NCBI GenBank assembly: GCA_013398955.1
Contig: VWPU01002099.1
Span: 69,913 to 133,912, forward strand
Origin: Callaeas wilsoni
Lineage: Eukaryota > Chordata > Aves > Passeriformes > Callaeidae
Direction: 5' to 3'
Length of the DNA: 64,000 bases
The notes below the pieces were generated by a model that saw only the letters and a program-made list of their open reading frames with translations, was not told where the DNA came from and ran no database searches. Below, one piece after another: positions 38,472 to 51,200 of the stretch. The number at the start of each line of letters is the position of its first letter. Position 1 is the stretch's first letter. The translations under genes and the position numbers were made by a program.

Positions 38472-41039
38472 GAAACACATTTCCAAGAACAAAAGAAAAC
38501 TATGCATTACTATTAAGTGCAAATTTGGTTTTAGGTATATTTAGCAATTTCCTCTAAAAATCATTCCCAGTATATATCCAACCTAGCCCTTCATCTAAAC
38601 TGTCAAAATATTACAAGAGATAAAGAAAACTGGATTAATTTCAAAGAAAAAAATAACATTGATTTTATTCTTATCTGCTTTCATATCAATCCTACCTGCT
38701 CAAATCTTTATAAGAAAATAGTACAAACTTAATGAAGGATTGTTTCAAAGCTATAGTTTTTAAGATTTTTCTCTTAACTTTATAAAATCTTTACATCTAT
38801 TTATAGTTTCCCCCCCTTAAGAAATGCAAAATTCTTACATCAATATTAACCCAAAATATTCCAAATATTAACCAAGCAGGCAAAACGCATTTTTTAATAC
38901 AGATACATTTTTTCCCCTCTGATTACTCCCCTCTGAACCGTGGACTACAGCTGGGACAAGGTCCTTCTCACTCACAGAAGTCCAGAAACCATTTTGAATC
39001 GCTCGAGCTAAGCCTCAGGCTATGCCCCAGGAGCATGCTTGCACTGAGGCACACATCACTTTCATGCACACTCTCCTCCAGGTGAAACGGGATCCAGACC
39101 CACTTCAGAATCTATATCATAGTAGCAGAGTACCATGTTGCTAAAGCTCTAAAAGAAATAGAGAATACTAGCCTGAGCATGTCTGTCTTTAATGCAGCTT
39201 CTTAGCTTCTAAATCAAAAGTGTTTTTGGAGCATCTTCTGGTTTGACCTTCTCTGCCCAAATGCCTGATAGTAAGCTAAAAAACTCAAAAAAGCAAAAAT
39301 CTTTAAAAGGCATGCTCAAATTCCTAGTTTAAAATAAACAAATTCTAATATTAGATTGCAAGTTTTTATACTTTTAAGTCCACACCTCTATGAAACAGTT
39401 ATCAGAACTAATGTCTATTTTATTTCTTTTCAACTGATAATCAAATACGAAATTTCATATTAAGCCTGTGGATTAGAAATTGTGTTGCTACTTTACTCTG
39501 TGTCTCTTGCCTAGAGATGACACTGAGATGAGCCCTCAGGGGCCAAGAGGGAAAATGCACCAGAATCTAATTCAAAACTTCAGACAGCTCGCTTGAACGC
39601 TGAGTATCTCAGCCTAATGAGTAGCTAAAACATATTAGAATTAAAGCTCCCACAAAATATATGACAAGAATAATGTATAAGAATTAAAACATATTTACTT
39701 TTCATGACAGATTAAATTATTACAGTCTGTTAAAATTATGTTTCTTTGGTCAGAAAAATTTTGTTGAAGTTTCATCGACAGCTGCACTGAACTGGGACAA
39801 CAAAAAAATGCTGTGGCTATATGTGGTCTTCAAGCAGACCTAACGGGTTATTTTGTATGCATACTGGAGCTGGAATACAAGGTTTTCAACTATTTTTGGC
39901 ATGCATTTGAGTTAACCTTTTTGTTCCACTTCCTGGATATTATTGTCCTTCTCATAGTAATGCAAAGTGCCCTATCTGACAAAAATACTCACATAATAAA
40001 TATAGACTACCTATGACCCTATTATACGTATTAGATTGTAAAATGGCCTTTTCTGTCAGTTTGTCTGAAAGTATTTGGGTCAAGTGCATTGTGGCAAAAT
40101 AGGAAATATATTTTCTTCTTTCCCTGCTCTATTAGAAAGGTGAAAGTTATATTGCTACTTTTTGCCCTGAAACAGGCCTCTTTTCCTGTCAATCCAGCAT
40201 AAACTTTAGCAAAACAGAAAATGTAACCACACATTCAAAAGAGGAAAAAGTCAAGGACAGATTTATTTTGTATCACTCAAAGCATGACATGAATAATTGA
40301 GTGAGTTATTTTTCTCTTTGGTGAGAAGAGAAAAATGTATAAATCCCATCATTCAGAGTGAAACACTACCCCCACTCAACTGTTTACAGATGTTATTAGA
40401 AACTATAAAGTCAAAATCACATGCCTGAAGATCTATTTTGAAAAAAGTGAACTTGTGAAGAGCATATATTTATTACACAACTTGCTTTGGCAGGACTAGA
40501 AATTTTATACTGCTCTATTAAGAACAAATAATTTTTTTCTCTTGGCCTAAAACTTGCTTTAGACTTCATTAATTAGTAATTATATATAACACTAATAGAA
40601 CAGAACTGTGTCATAAAATGTTATTGTAGAAAACCTAAGGATTACAACATTGTATTTTACTTCTGTAAAGAGGTATAATATAGAAAAAAGAATTCTGAAA
40701 TACTTGCTTCAAAAAGGAACAATTCACAATCTGTGAATGAAAGATTTGGAAAGTTCATTATAGATGCATTTGACAAAGTGCATTTATACCTAGCTAATCT
40801 GAAAACTAATGCTTAAAGCAGTCCCAAGATGCTCATCACCATCAACACATGAATACTAAATAGCCAGGCTGTTTTGTTCATAGCTAGAGTTTTGTACATC
40901 AGGCAAGAAAAGCTTTTTAATAAAGCAACACTGTCTGATTCTGAAGGGCCCCCAATACTATCCAAAATGATGGCTCAGCCTTCATTACGTTAGGAAAATA
41001 CAAGAACTCACACATAGAATACTGTAGTCTGACATCTTA

Positions 41040-41420
41040 ATGCAACTGATTCCTGCACAACGCTACAGCTGTAGCTCCAGGGACTGAATTCCCCCATTGT
41101 TGGCACCGAGTCGTTTGCTAGACTGGCACGGTGCTGGCCAGCTGGCGACACAGGAGCTGGACCAAAGCCCACAGGATGCTCCCGGCTGCCAGCTCCCCAG
41201 AGGACACTGCCTGAGAAGCCAGCCCGGGAGAAAGGGGCTGCCACCACAGCCCGGACCACCAGCCAGTGGCACAGCAGTGACTCAGCAGCAGCAGCTGCCA
41301 CCACTGCCTCCTCCATTTCATCCCCTTTGACAGCAGCAGCCCACCTCCCTGTGCCAGACAGAGCACACAGTGACAGACACCGGCAGTGGGAAGAGAGGCT
41401 GAAGAGAGAGAAAGGAAAGG
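41040..41420. other. GC-rich, CpG-containing islet
   Basis: In an AT-rich window this about 380-bp block is clearly G/C-rich and holds about ten CpG dinucleotides. It has a CCCGGG, several CCGG and a CAGCAGCAGCAGC run near 41282. Overlapping open frames on both strands (for example 41008-41316 minus and 41097-41330 plus) reflect composition and are not taken as genes. It could be an orphan promoter or enhancer, a conserved exon, or part of an unrecognised LTR. A minus-strand exon-like segment lies about 500 bp upstream of it (41902-41990). Confidence 0.6.
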
Positions 41421-41626
41421 GAAGCGTTAATGAAGTGTTTGTAACATTCTTGTAGCAAACAAGGCTGCAATATCGGGCAGTAAGCTCAAGTATGCTGCAT
41501 GGCAGAAGTCCGTATCTTCCCTTGGCTCCAGGAAAGTCATCACTATAAGACAGGCTCTTAAAAGCCTGTACATGGAGGCTGGCCTTTCCTGCAAAATTTG
41601 CTCAGCATTCCTCATACCTGAGGCAT

Positions 41627-41687
41627 AGATATGTGTGTATATGTGTATCTATCTATATATACACACACCCGTATAGGTATATATAAA
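41627..41687. repeat. TG/TA microsatellite
   Basis: An alternating purine-pyrimidine run: TATGTGTGTATATGTGTATC then CTATATATACACACAC and GTATATATA. Confidence 0.85.
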
Positions 41688-41901
41688 GAGTGTTCCTGTT
41701 CCGGCAGAAAAAGGGAGGAAAGATCAGATTCTTCATCAATCAGTGAAAGAGATCACTGGAAGTACTTACATTGGATGTATTTACATTTCTATATGGAGAT
41801 GACCTTTCTTAATACGACTTCACTCCCCTAGAATCCCAGCAACAAACTCGGATCAGGGACAGAGCATAACTATTAGAAAAAAAAGTATTTAAAGGGCTTA
41901 C

Positions 41902-41990
41902 CTGAAGGGGTAAAGAAGCCGAAGAGTGAGATCAAATCTTGATAGCCTCTCATCTTGCAGAAATCTGAGGCACTTTGCCTGCCCTGGCAT
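41902..41990 (-). other. Exon-like segment: ATG to consensus donor
   Basis: On the minus strand an ATG at 41988-41990 (context GAG ATG C) opens a frame of 29 codons plus two bases that ends exactly at a consensus donor, TTCAG|GTAAGC. The peptide contains CLRFLQDERLSRFDLTLRLL, which is strongly protein-like. An in-frame TGA lies upstream, so it would be a first coding exon, or begin at an acceptor between. I do not recognise the protein. The same CTTCTTTACCCCTTCAG also looks like an acceptor, so the signal is ambiguous. Confidence 0.25.
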
Positions 41991-41999
41991 CTCAGTCTT

Positions 42000-44130
42000 G
42001 AGCCATCACATGAGACTGACAAGCCCTCCTTGCTCTCCCAGTTCCACATAATTCAAGGTTTTTTGCTTAACAGTTTGCTGTATCCAAGCTCAGGATAAGT
42101 AATAACTAGTCAATCTCAAAAGGTTTCAAGTTTAATTCAGAGAAACATCTGAAGGGCCTAATATCCCTTCCAGCCTAATGAGCTGAAGAGCTCATGGGAA
42201 TCAGGTCTCTGTTGATATTTCCAGTAACTTGTTTTTAACAAGGATTGAAATATTACAACAGTTTCTCCTGTTGTTTCAATATTTCTTTATATTTTCCTAA
42301 GGAAAAATCAGACATAATACATAAGGGATGTGAAGGGGGGCACAGGGAACAGAGGAGGAAGATGGATGTGATGAATAGCAGAGAATTAAATTAAAGGAAC
42401 AAAATTTAAAAATACCTCAAGCTTTAATCAAAATATTCAAAGGTTTTTAGGCAGCTAGCTAGTTATGCATGGTTTCCAATTTTGTTGTCAATTTTTTCCC
42501 CAAATGTTTTAATCAAGAGTGAAGAAACCATCAGACATTATATCATGAAAATATCACATCTTTGGCAAAGATGTGTGATCTCTTCTTCAGTATTATTTTA
42601 CTTGAAAAGTGCTTGTTTGAGCTACCAAGCCAGGCTAAATCTGAGTAATTGTCCTGGGGTAACATAATCCTTGTCTGCAAAGAGCACTTATTTTCCACAG
42701 GTCACCGCCTGATACCTAAGTTCTGCTTTAGTCTCAGTATGGACATAATACAAGACAGCCAGATGTGTCACTGATTTGCTATATTCAACCTTGGAATTCA
42801 GCCACAGATAAGGTTGTTATAATAAGCAAAGATGCTGTTCAAATACACACGTAAGCTTTTTAGAACAACATTTCTTAATGTACATGTTTCTTCAGTTTTA
42901 GGTCTTTGCAAAGTGTCAGCTTGTGTGATTTCCAAATCATGTGACAGAACTACTCATTGCTCACATACCTGCATCTTTGATAATTCTACTCCCATAGGGT
43001 TAACTTCTGTTTAACAACCAGTTTTATTTCTGTTCTTCATGCAGTGGTGGTTCTCTGCAGCCATGACATTACATCACCCTATGACACAGTTAAGGTAAAA
43101 ATGCATTCTGGAACAGATTGTTCCCTGCTGCAATTCCTTTAAAGCCAACTCATTTTCATCAAGGGTGAACTCAGATCACAGCCTTTTAAGATGAAATCCA
43201 AAGAATGAGTTGTTTCAAAAAACTTCTCACGAAAATTTTTAATGTACCACTGGGTACTATTTCAAGGCAGGAATGGTTTATTTACAGTATTAGCTTAATC
43301 TGAAACACACAATTGCTTCTCAACTTTCCAAGACACAATTACCTTTCAAGTATCCGAAATGAAAAGATCATAGCAAAGACTTCCTGGGTGGATTTAATAA
43401 ACCAATAATAGGTCTAGGTCTCTAGTTCTTAAGTAGGGCTTTGGTTACTTACCCATAGTATAGAGAGTACAGAAAAGTTTACAAATATTACTTTATCAAA
43501 TGTTAAACTAATTATTCTTACTTTTCCCAAGCATAATATCCTTTTTCCATTACCTTTCATTTTGCCTTGTGTTACTTAATTTTTTTACAACTCAATACAG
43601 AGGTCAGTAGCTATTCTAATTGTATTTTAATATTTTATGGTTTGGAGGTTCTTTCTCCGTGTCTAATCTGTCTTTACCAAGGCGGGGGGGTTGCATTAGT
43701 TTCAAGAATATAGAAACAGCTAAATTGTTTTGAGTGTTTCATCAAATATAATACCAATAGCTGAATATAATACAAATATAATACCAATAGCCAAAAAAAG
43801 TTTTGACATTTTATGTCATATCAAAAAATGAACCATGCCACTCTACTTGAATTAGAAGAGATATGTATGTAATCTCATAAAATCCAATATATTTTGATCC
43901 ACAATACATTTAGTACTTCAGTGAACCAACAAGGAGGTGATAGTCAAACAATTTTTATCATGTTAACAGATATAAGATGGTATTTCTCTCTGACAGAATA
44001 TAAAAATAACAGGACGAGTATTAAAACCACAGCAAGGTCTAGCATGATACTGTCAAAATTATGAATATGATTGGAATGGTTTTTGTCTTGAAAGCCAGAT
44101 GGTTTATCCCCAATAAGGCAGAAATTTGTT
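42000..44130. other. Unique AT-rich non-coding stretch
   Basis: No gene is recognised. It contains one short imperfectly spaced direct repeat (43743-43791). Confidence 0.45.
43743..43791. repeat. 19-bp direct repeat, 30-bp period
   Basis: CAAATATAATACCAATAGC occurs at 43743-43761 and again, identically, at 43773-43791. Confidence 0.9.
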
Positions 44131-44680
44131 TTGAAATATTGTTTAATGTTGGTCCAGCCTCACCTTGAATGTTGTGTGCAATTCTGGGCCCCACAGTTCA
44201 AAAAGGATGTTAAAGTACTTGAACTCATGCAGAGAAGAGCAACAAAGTTGATGAAAGAGCTGGAAGGAATGACCAAGCGGGCTGAAGACACTGACGTTGC
44301 TGGCTTTGGAGAGAAGGAGGTTGAGGGGTGACATCCGTTCTCTCTACAGCTTACTGAGGAGGGGAAGCGGACAGGAAGGTCCTGAGCACTTTCCCTGGCA
44401 TCCAGTGACAAGACACATGGGAAGAGTTCAAAGCAGTGTGAGGGGAGGTTCAGACTTGACATTATGACACATTTCTTCACTGAGAGTGTGGTCAAACAGC
44501 AGAGCAGGCTTCCTAGTGAGGTGGTCAATGCCTCAAGCCTATCAGTGTTTGAGAAGCATTTAGACAATATCCTTAATATGCTTTAGCTTTTGGTCAGCCC
44601 TGAAGTGGTCAGGCAGATGGAGTAGATGATATTGTAGGTCCCTTTCAACTGGAACAATTCTACACTTTTCAATTCTGAAT
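44131..44680 (+). mobile_element. CR1 LINE, 5'-truncated copy
   Basis: The end of CR1 ORF2 plus 3' tail in sense orientation. The first 66 codons are still open and encode [16 protein letters not shown] and [15 protein letters not shown], the reverse-transcriptase C-terminal blocks. The sequence continues through TTTCTTCACTGAGAGTGTGG and GATGATATTGTAGGTCCCTT and ends in ATTCTACACTTTTCAATTCT, a degraded terminal repeat. It has no catalytic domain. Confidence 0.9.
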
Positions 44681-47600
44681 CTTAAAATTTTCAAAACCAC
44701 AAGGAACAAGACAGCTATCTCCTGATAACCAACATTCAAAAAGAGTTTTGTCATCCATTGAAAGGGTAGGACTCAACCCATTTTTATGGAGCAAAGAACA
44801 ATACCGACCCCTTTTTACCCATTAAAATAGCAAGAGCTGAAAGTTATCTTTTCACCTCAGTAATTTTTTTCAAACATGCTGCAGTGCTGGGTCTGCCAAA
44901 CTTTTCTGTCTCTTTCTTGCACTGTTGCCTATGCAGTTTGCCCCAGAAGCTGGACACAAGCTGCAACGTATTGCCACTGGTCTGGCAGAGGAGTGAGGGA
45001 CTAAGAGGTAAAATTCCCTTTACTCTCTCAGCTAATTCCTCTTCTTAGTCATGTTGCAAAGGGTGTGAATCAATTGTAAACAGAAAAGGTCCTTACACAT
45101 CGGAAAACATCCAGGTGATATCCGCTACTCGTGCCCCATGCTGTCCAGCATGCAGACTTGAATAAAATACCACTATTTCAGACAAGCTATGCTTAACCAG
45201 AACAGGCTCCATTTTGGCCACCTGTTCCTGTCCTTGATGATTATCAACAGTAAGAACTTAAGTACAAAAACTGAGCAAACATATAAAAATACTCTTCCTG
45301 AATATTCTCACAGTTCTTAACTTCAGAAGGAAGTTCTGTGGAAATTCTGGTTCTGTCCAGTGAGATAGCATATCCCACTTCCTTCTAAAAAAACCCAAAA
45401 CCAAATGCAAACCAAAGGAGACTGAATTGTACTGGCTGTTGCTCCCCAGAATTAGTAACTGTGTTGCTGGAGTAACAAAAGACAATGGTCAACGTACCCT
45501 CTACATTGTACAGTCTCTAACCATTTTTACCATCAGTCATGTAGCTTCTGGATGCCCATATCTCATGTTTACATAAAATCAGGAACCCAGAAGAATTGCA
45601 TATGCATTGTAATAACTGATTACTTATTATTTCTTTAATTAAGTGGAAGAAAAAGTACTTTTTAATGCATCTGACCTTGGCTAAAAATATTTTAAAATGC
45701 ATCAAAATATGTTTTTTTCCTTGAAAAGAATACAGCATTATTAGAAAACATTCTGCAATCAGGAATAGATTAGGTATTTAATTATTTGGTACAACCTTAA
45801 AAGTGAACACTCTCCAGACAGAGAGGTGAATCCCTGATAGGAAATCACAGGCATCTTAGGAACTTGGCTTGAATTTTGTACTAAGGTTGCACAAGTAATA
45901 AAGTATCATAATTCTTAACAAGGCTATCACTTCTTATGTATAAATAAAATATTGAGACTCGATATGCATAGCATTATTTGGACATATGTCAAAGTTCCTG
46001 ATTGCAGCTGGCTGATTACTGTATGATTTTAGACACTACAGCACTCGTTTTTAATTTTGTCACTTGTCTGCTGTGCCAAAATCACTCACAGGAGGAGAAT
46101 CTACAATTAAAATATCTGCAATATGTAACGAGTGGCAAGAATGAGAATAATGTGTATGTCACAGAGTAGACTAGGTCAGCCTTTGGCCTAAATGTTTCCT
46201 GAATTTAATTGATGTTCTACAAGGTTTCATTGTTTTCCTCCCACAACATCTAAATGTAGTCACCTGTGACGAAGAATGAGTTCACTCCCACAGAAGAAGA
46301 AAGAAAAGGAAGGAAATAAAAGTTAATGTTGCTGTATACACAAGACACTTGTACACCATCATGAAGTCAAGGCAATGAAAATGCAAAGAGCCTGTCATTG
46401 TCCCTGCCTTGTACTTTAAATATTCCACTGTGTGCTTTTACACTTCTTCATCTGACACCCAGCCTACTAGGAGTTAAGGAACTATATGAGAACCTCAACC
46501 CTCAGTAATTTCTAAAGTCTCTGCCTTCATAGCTGAAAAAACACTTCAATATACCACAGGAGTATAGTTTAAGAGGTCAAAGTCAGAATGCTTATTACCC
46601 TTTAACCCACGCAGCAGATGTCCTCTCTGCCTATTTCTTTCATGGCACTACCAGTCCTGAAGGGGCAAAAGAGAGTCTGTGAATCCAGGGAGGCCAGAAT
46701 ACTTTTGTGATTTGTGCTTACTCAAGGTAGTTAGAACTTTGCACTTGGAAGAGGCTGCAGGGCAGTGTTTATCATCATTACTGAGAGAAGTCCATGTGTT
46801 CAGGTCCATTGAAAGTGAAGACATTTTTGAAAAGATAAAGTTACAATTCCTTCAGAAATTATTGAATATTTCCTTCTGCTTAAGAAAGTGTCAATTGCAG
46901 GAAATGACACTGTCTCCTCAGAATGTTTTTGATAATGTAGAAACATCAGAACATGCCACAATACACTCCTGTAACAATATTTAAACACATACCTTGAGAA
47001 TGGGGTTTTTTTGTTAATTCCAGGCTCTTGCCTGAAGATCACTCTTTTTCTCCAAGGACTACATGCCTAATTGAAATGTCAGCAAAAGTTACAGGAGTAA
47101 AATGTGACCCAAGGACTCAGTCTTAAGTATGACACTGGCTCTGATCGATTACTAGATTTGAAGAAGAAAAAATCCCCAGGGCAATGACTCTACAGATATA
47201 CAATTAATTACCTATTGAAAGACAAGATAGGCACCAAAATGTCTCTAATTGAGCTGGTGACAAACAAGCAGAACAAACACATGCATATGAGAAAATCCTC
47301 CATTTTAAGAGAATTTGAAGTGGATTTTTTTCTGGTTTGTCATTCTTCACTCTGAAAATAATGCACTAATTCATACAGAATGTGCACTGCCTATGCAATG
47401 CTTATCACAAAAAAAAAACCCCAAAACATATTTCAAAAGAGTATTTCTAGTATTAAAGCAAATATAATGAACTTCTGAATTTGCAGTGATAGTATCCTCT
47501 TTCCACAAATACTAGTTCTCTGGACTCTTGCTCTAATTCATCTATTTGATACTTAGCTAAGCAAAAGTAGTGTTGCTCTGCATCTTTTTCACTTGGTTAT

Positions 47601-47873
47601 TTGTAAATTAAACCAGAAAAGCCATAAGAATCTATCACCAATAAATTATTTGATAATCGAAGAGTTAAACCATCTTAGGTACTCAGGTAGCAATAGAAAA
47701 GACTTCAGGGATTGTGATTAGACTGTCTAGAATACATTCTTGTATAGAATTCAGAATTACACTTAGATTTACCGCATTTTTATTTTCACCTCTTAAGAAA
47801 GAAATAACAATTTTTTGAAAAAGTCCGTGGTTAGGAGTAAGATAGGAAAAGAAGCCAACCAAGAGCTTATGGG
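44681..47873. other. Unique AT-rich non-coding stretch
   Basis: I see no gene or repeat of note. Open frames (for example 46679-46984) have no splice context or motif. Confidence 0.45.
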
Positions 47874-48265
47874 TCAGGATTTAAGGGAGGGCAGGGACAG
47901 GTGGGGGGACTGCTGCAGGCTGCCTGCACACGAAGATTGAGCAGATGAGGTCACTGTGACAGGTAGGAACAGCCGCACATTCACAGTCCCTGGTCTTCAT
48001 GAGGGACTTTAGCCATCTCACCATTTATTGGAAGGACAACACAGCAGGACACAAGCAATCCAGTAAAGAAGAAATTCTTTGCTGTGATGGTGGTGAGGCT
48101 GTGGAGGCCCAGAGAAGTGGTGGATGACCCATCCATGTAAGTGTTCAAGGTTAGTCTCTGTTGGGCCTGGTCTGGTGGAAGGTGCCCCTGCCAAAGGTAG
48201 CAGGGTTGGAACTAGATGATCTTTAAGGTCCCTTTCAACCCAAGCCTTTCTATGATTCTATGATA
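47874..48265 (+). mobile_element. CR1 LINE with internal deletion (endonuclease fused to 3' tail)
   Basis: The first about 190 bp resemble the CR1 ORF2 endonuclease region. The frame around 47991-48050 reads LVFMRDFSHLTIYW, where the apurinic-endonuclease signature G-D-F-N has become R-D-F-S (48002-48013). At about 48062-48068 the sequence jumps to the ORF2 end and 3' tail (TTCTTTGCTGTGATGGTGGT) and finishes with TCTTTAAGGTCCCTTTCAAC and TTTCTATGATTCTATGATA. The whole reverse transcriptase is missing. Confidence 0.82.
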
Positions 48266-51200
48266 CATCAAAAAGTCATTGATGGGTATAGTTGTTGTGG
48301 AACAACAGAAACAACAGAAGTTAATGCTTATGAGAAAGAGATCTCAGTATCGGCAGGTCAACAGGGCAGTACCAAAATATTAATGCTAGAAAAAACGTTT
48401 TCGAAGAAATTGTTCATTTTCTTTTTGGATCATCATCATCACTTTATTGTCATAGCAGAAAAGCAGATGGCAATACCCCTCAAGAGATCAGTTGTGTTCT
48501 TGATGAAAAAGACTTAAAATAGCAGAAGAGAGATCAACATTGAGAATTGTATGTGCTAAAAGGAAGCTTCTAGTACTGTACAACACTATTCTTCACTAGA
48601 CTTAGAAGAACAAATTTCCATTGTCAAGTGTTTTTAATGTCATCCATTGTCATTTTGGAGATGACAATTAGTCAGCTATCACTACATGAGAAACATAAAA
48701 TGAAAACATATTTTCTTTTCTAACTAAAATAGTAAGAAGAATTGTTCTTCTATTGCTTCAATATCCCAAAGTCAATGAAAGAGAATAGGTTCCAAAAGCT
48801 GAGATAAAACAAGATAAATAGGAGGCATCCATCAGCAGTAAACTTCTCATTTTAAGTTCTAACTTCGTTGAATTCCTTCTGAGAAATTCAGTTCTACCCA
48901 TATTTGCCTATTGAGCTGTCTTGAAAAGGTTCAGCAGATTATTTTGCATAAAAATACCTTCAGATAATCTCCTAACCAATATCTCAGAATTTAATCATCA
49001 AGTATTTAGTCATATACTTAATGTTTTGCCATGATAAAAGTTAACTTTTTTCATTAGATCCCATTATGTTTTTTTATACTTACTGCACCTACAAAACCCA
49101 CTAAAATGAGCCTAATTCTCCTTACGATAAAACTGAGTTGTCTGCTAAACCCATTTCTGAGATAATAATTTGCTAGATTTATAGTGAATATGTTCTAAAT
49201 CGATCTAATTAGACTGTCTTGAGAATGAAGGTTGCAAGATCTTTTATGATTAAAGCACCAATTCTAGCAATTTACGTGGGGTGTCTCTGTCAAATAAACT
49301 CCTTTGGAACTGTAGTTGTTTATTGTTTTGCATAAGCTCCATAACTTGGGGAGGGGGATAGTACAGTACCAGTTAGTTATCCTTATATTTGTCTTTGGAA
49401 ATTATTAAAACTACTACAACTTTTTTGTGATATTCTAAATATTCCTAATAAGTAGAAGAAAAGCTTATATTTCATTACAATATCCCATAGTATATGGGAG
49501 GGAAAAATTATTTACTGTTGTTTGTTAAGAAAGATCTCCAAATTACATAAAGACTGTTAAAGATCAGTTCTTTTCTTCAGTTTTGGAAAGACAACAGGGT
49601 TTTTTTATTGCTGCTGTAGAGTGACAGCTAAACAGATATGATGCCATGTGCCTATGGTAAGATTGAGACGAGCTGTTTGGCAGGGGGTGGATCAGGAAAC
49701 AGGAGTGATACTAGATGTGATAGCACTCTGGGTGAATTTTCTTCCCGGGATTGCTGTGCTGCCTCACTTTGTCAGGGACTTAACTCTGCAAGGTGCTGCA
49801 GGTTTTGGGAACTGACTTAGCAAAATACCCTGACATCAAGTAAGTCTTTAAATATATCTACACAAAATGCCCAAGTGTAATATTATACAAACCTTTAAAT
49901 CAGTTTAACCACCAGGAGCTGTCTACAAAAGTCATATTGTTGCACATAACCTCCGTACAGAAAAGCACCAGACTGTAAGCTTATGACATCTGCACAAATA
50001 TTCAAAAATACACACTGCAGGATAAATTAGCCTGAGATATTTTCCACTCTACATCAAAATACCACCACAATGAGATCAAGTATTCCTATACTATACCTCA
50101 CTTTCCACTATAAGCAAGACACAAGGTAATAATGTCAGCTAGTCAGGGGAAAAAAATGAAACAAACCCTCGAAGTGTGCAAACCAAGACTTTGCCTTGTC
50201 TTGATGCTTAGATCATTACTCCACAACCACACTCATATTGCAACATAAGGATGCCTGCAGGCATGTTAACTATGCCCCTGGGCCGTTCAGGATCACTAAC
50301 CATTAAAATTCAGCAAACTGCATCAACAGCCACTCAACAGTGAAGGAAGGCACCAAATGCAGACACCCTGAATGCTGACCATATCAAGTGTTGATGATAT
50401 ACACAAACTCAGAAAAAGCAAAGCAATTATAGGGTTTGTGTGAACAGCCACATAACAAGGCTACTCTTGGAAGTGTACATGGCTTAGGTGGACAGAAGGC
50501 TGTTTCTTCTTCTATTCAAAAATCAAAACACTTACTGACATATCATCTGCCACTATATAAGAGCATGCTGCATCAATAAGAGGATACTCACTTGCAAATG
50601 GAGAGACAGAAGATAGATTCATAGAATTTAAGGGTTTCAGACAGGGCCAGGATAGTAAGTTAGTTATCTGTAATGAAGAAACTGAAGTTCATGGGGGTTT
50701 TAAGAACAGGCAGAACTAGAAAACAACTTCAGTGTTTTTCTTTCTATCCCTCATCTCTTGTTATAAGCAAACAAATAAAAATCCTTATTTCTTCCTCATG
50801 TATTTCACTGAGCAATGGGTGAAATGTAACAGACCAAATTTACAGAAATTCTGTTGCAAAATAAGTCACCTTGAACAGAGAGGATGCAAGCAAGAGGCTT
50901 CTGTATGAGACACTGATAATGGGATCCTGGGACTTGTTCACTCCTAAAGCTTATCAAAAGTTATTCAGGGTCTCCACTCCTACTGAAAATTGAATTACTT
51001 CTTCTCAGAAAGTATAAACAGGAATGAAATCTCTCAAACAATGTGCTCATTTATGTTTCCACAATTCTTCAGTAACTACTTTCTAACTCGAAATGATAGG
51101 GCTTTTAGGTAACTTGAACATGACTTGAACAGTTCTTTTGTTGGCTGAAGAAATGATGGATGAAGCACTTATACAAGGATCTGCTGTTGGAAAATCTCAA

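Larger units (their letters stand above)
35955..41039. other. Unique AT-rich non-coding stretch
   Basis: There is no recognised gene. The stretch contains a 12-bp tandem duplication (37732-37755), an A/C-rich tract (37510-37560), a 22-A run (38450-38471), and a somewhat more G/C-rich patch at about 38935-39110 of unknown nature. One weak exon-like segment (36815-36906) is listed separately. Confidence 0.45.

Noticed and set aside
38430..38475. 22-A run as the poly(A) tail of a retrogene
   Set aside because: No coding or RNA-derived body is recognisable upstream, and no flanking target-site duplication was seen.
41008..41366. Overlapping open frames of 69-102 codons on both strands in the GC islet, one with a leucine-rich, signal-peptide-like start
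   Set aside because: High G/C lowers stop frequency in all frames. The alanine, leucine and glycine richness follows from CAG/CTG runs, and no frame is favoured by splice or motif evidence.
49619..49838. Acceptor-like and consensus donor-like pair (TGCTGTAG ... ATCAA|GTAAGT)
   Set aside because: All three frames between the sites contain stops, so it cannot be an internal coding exon. A non-coding exon cannot be excluded.
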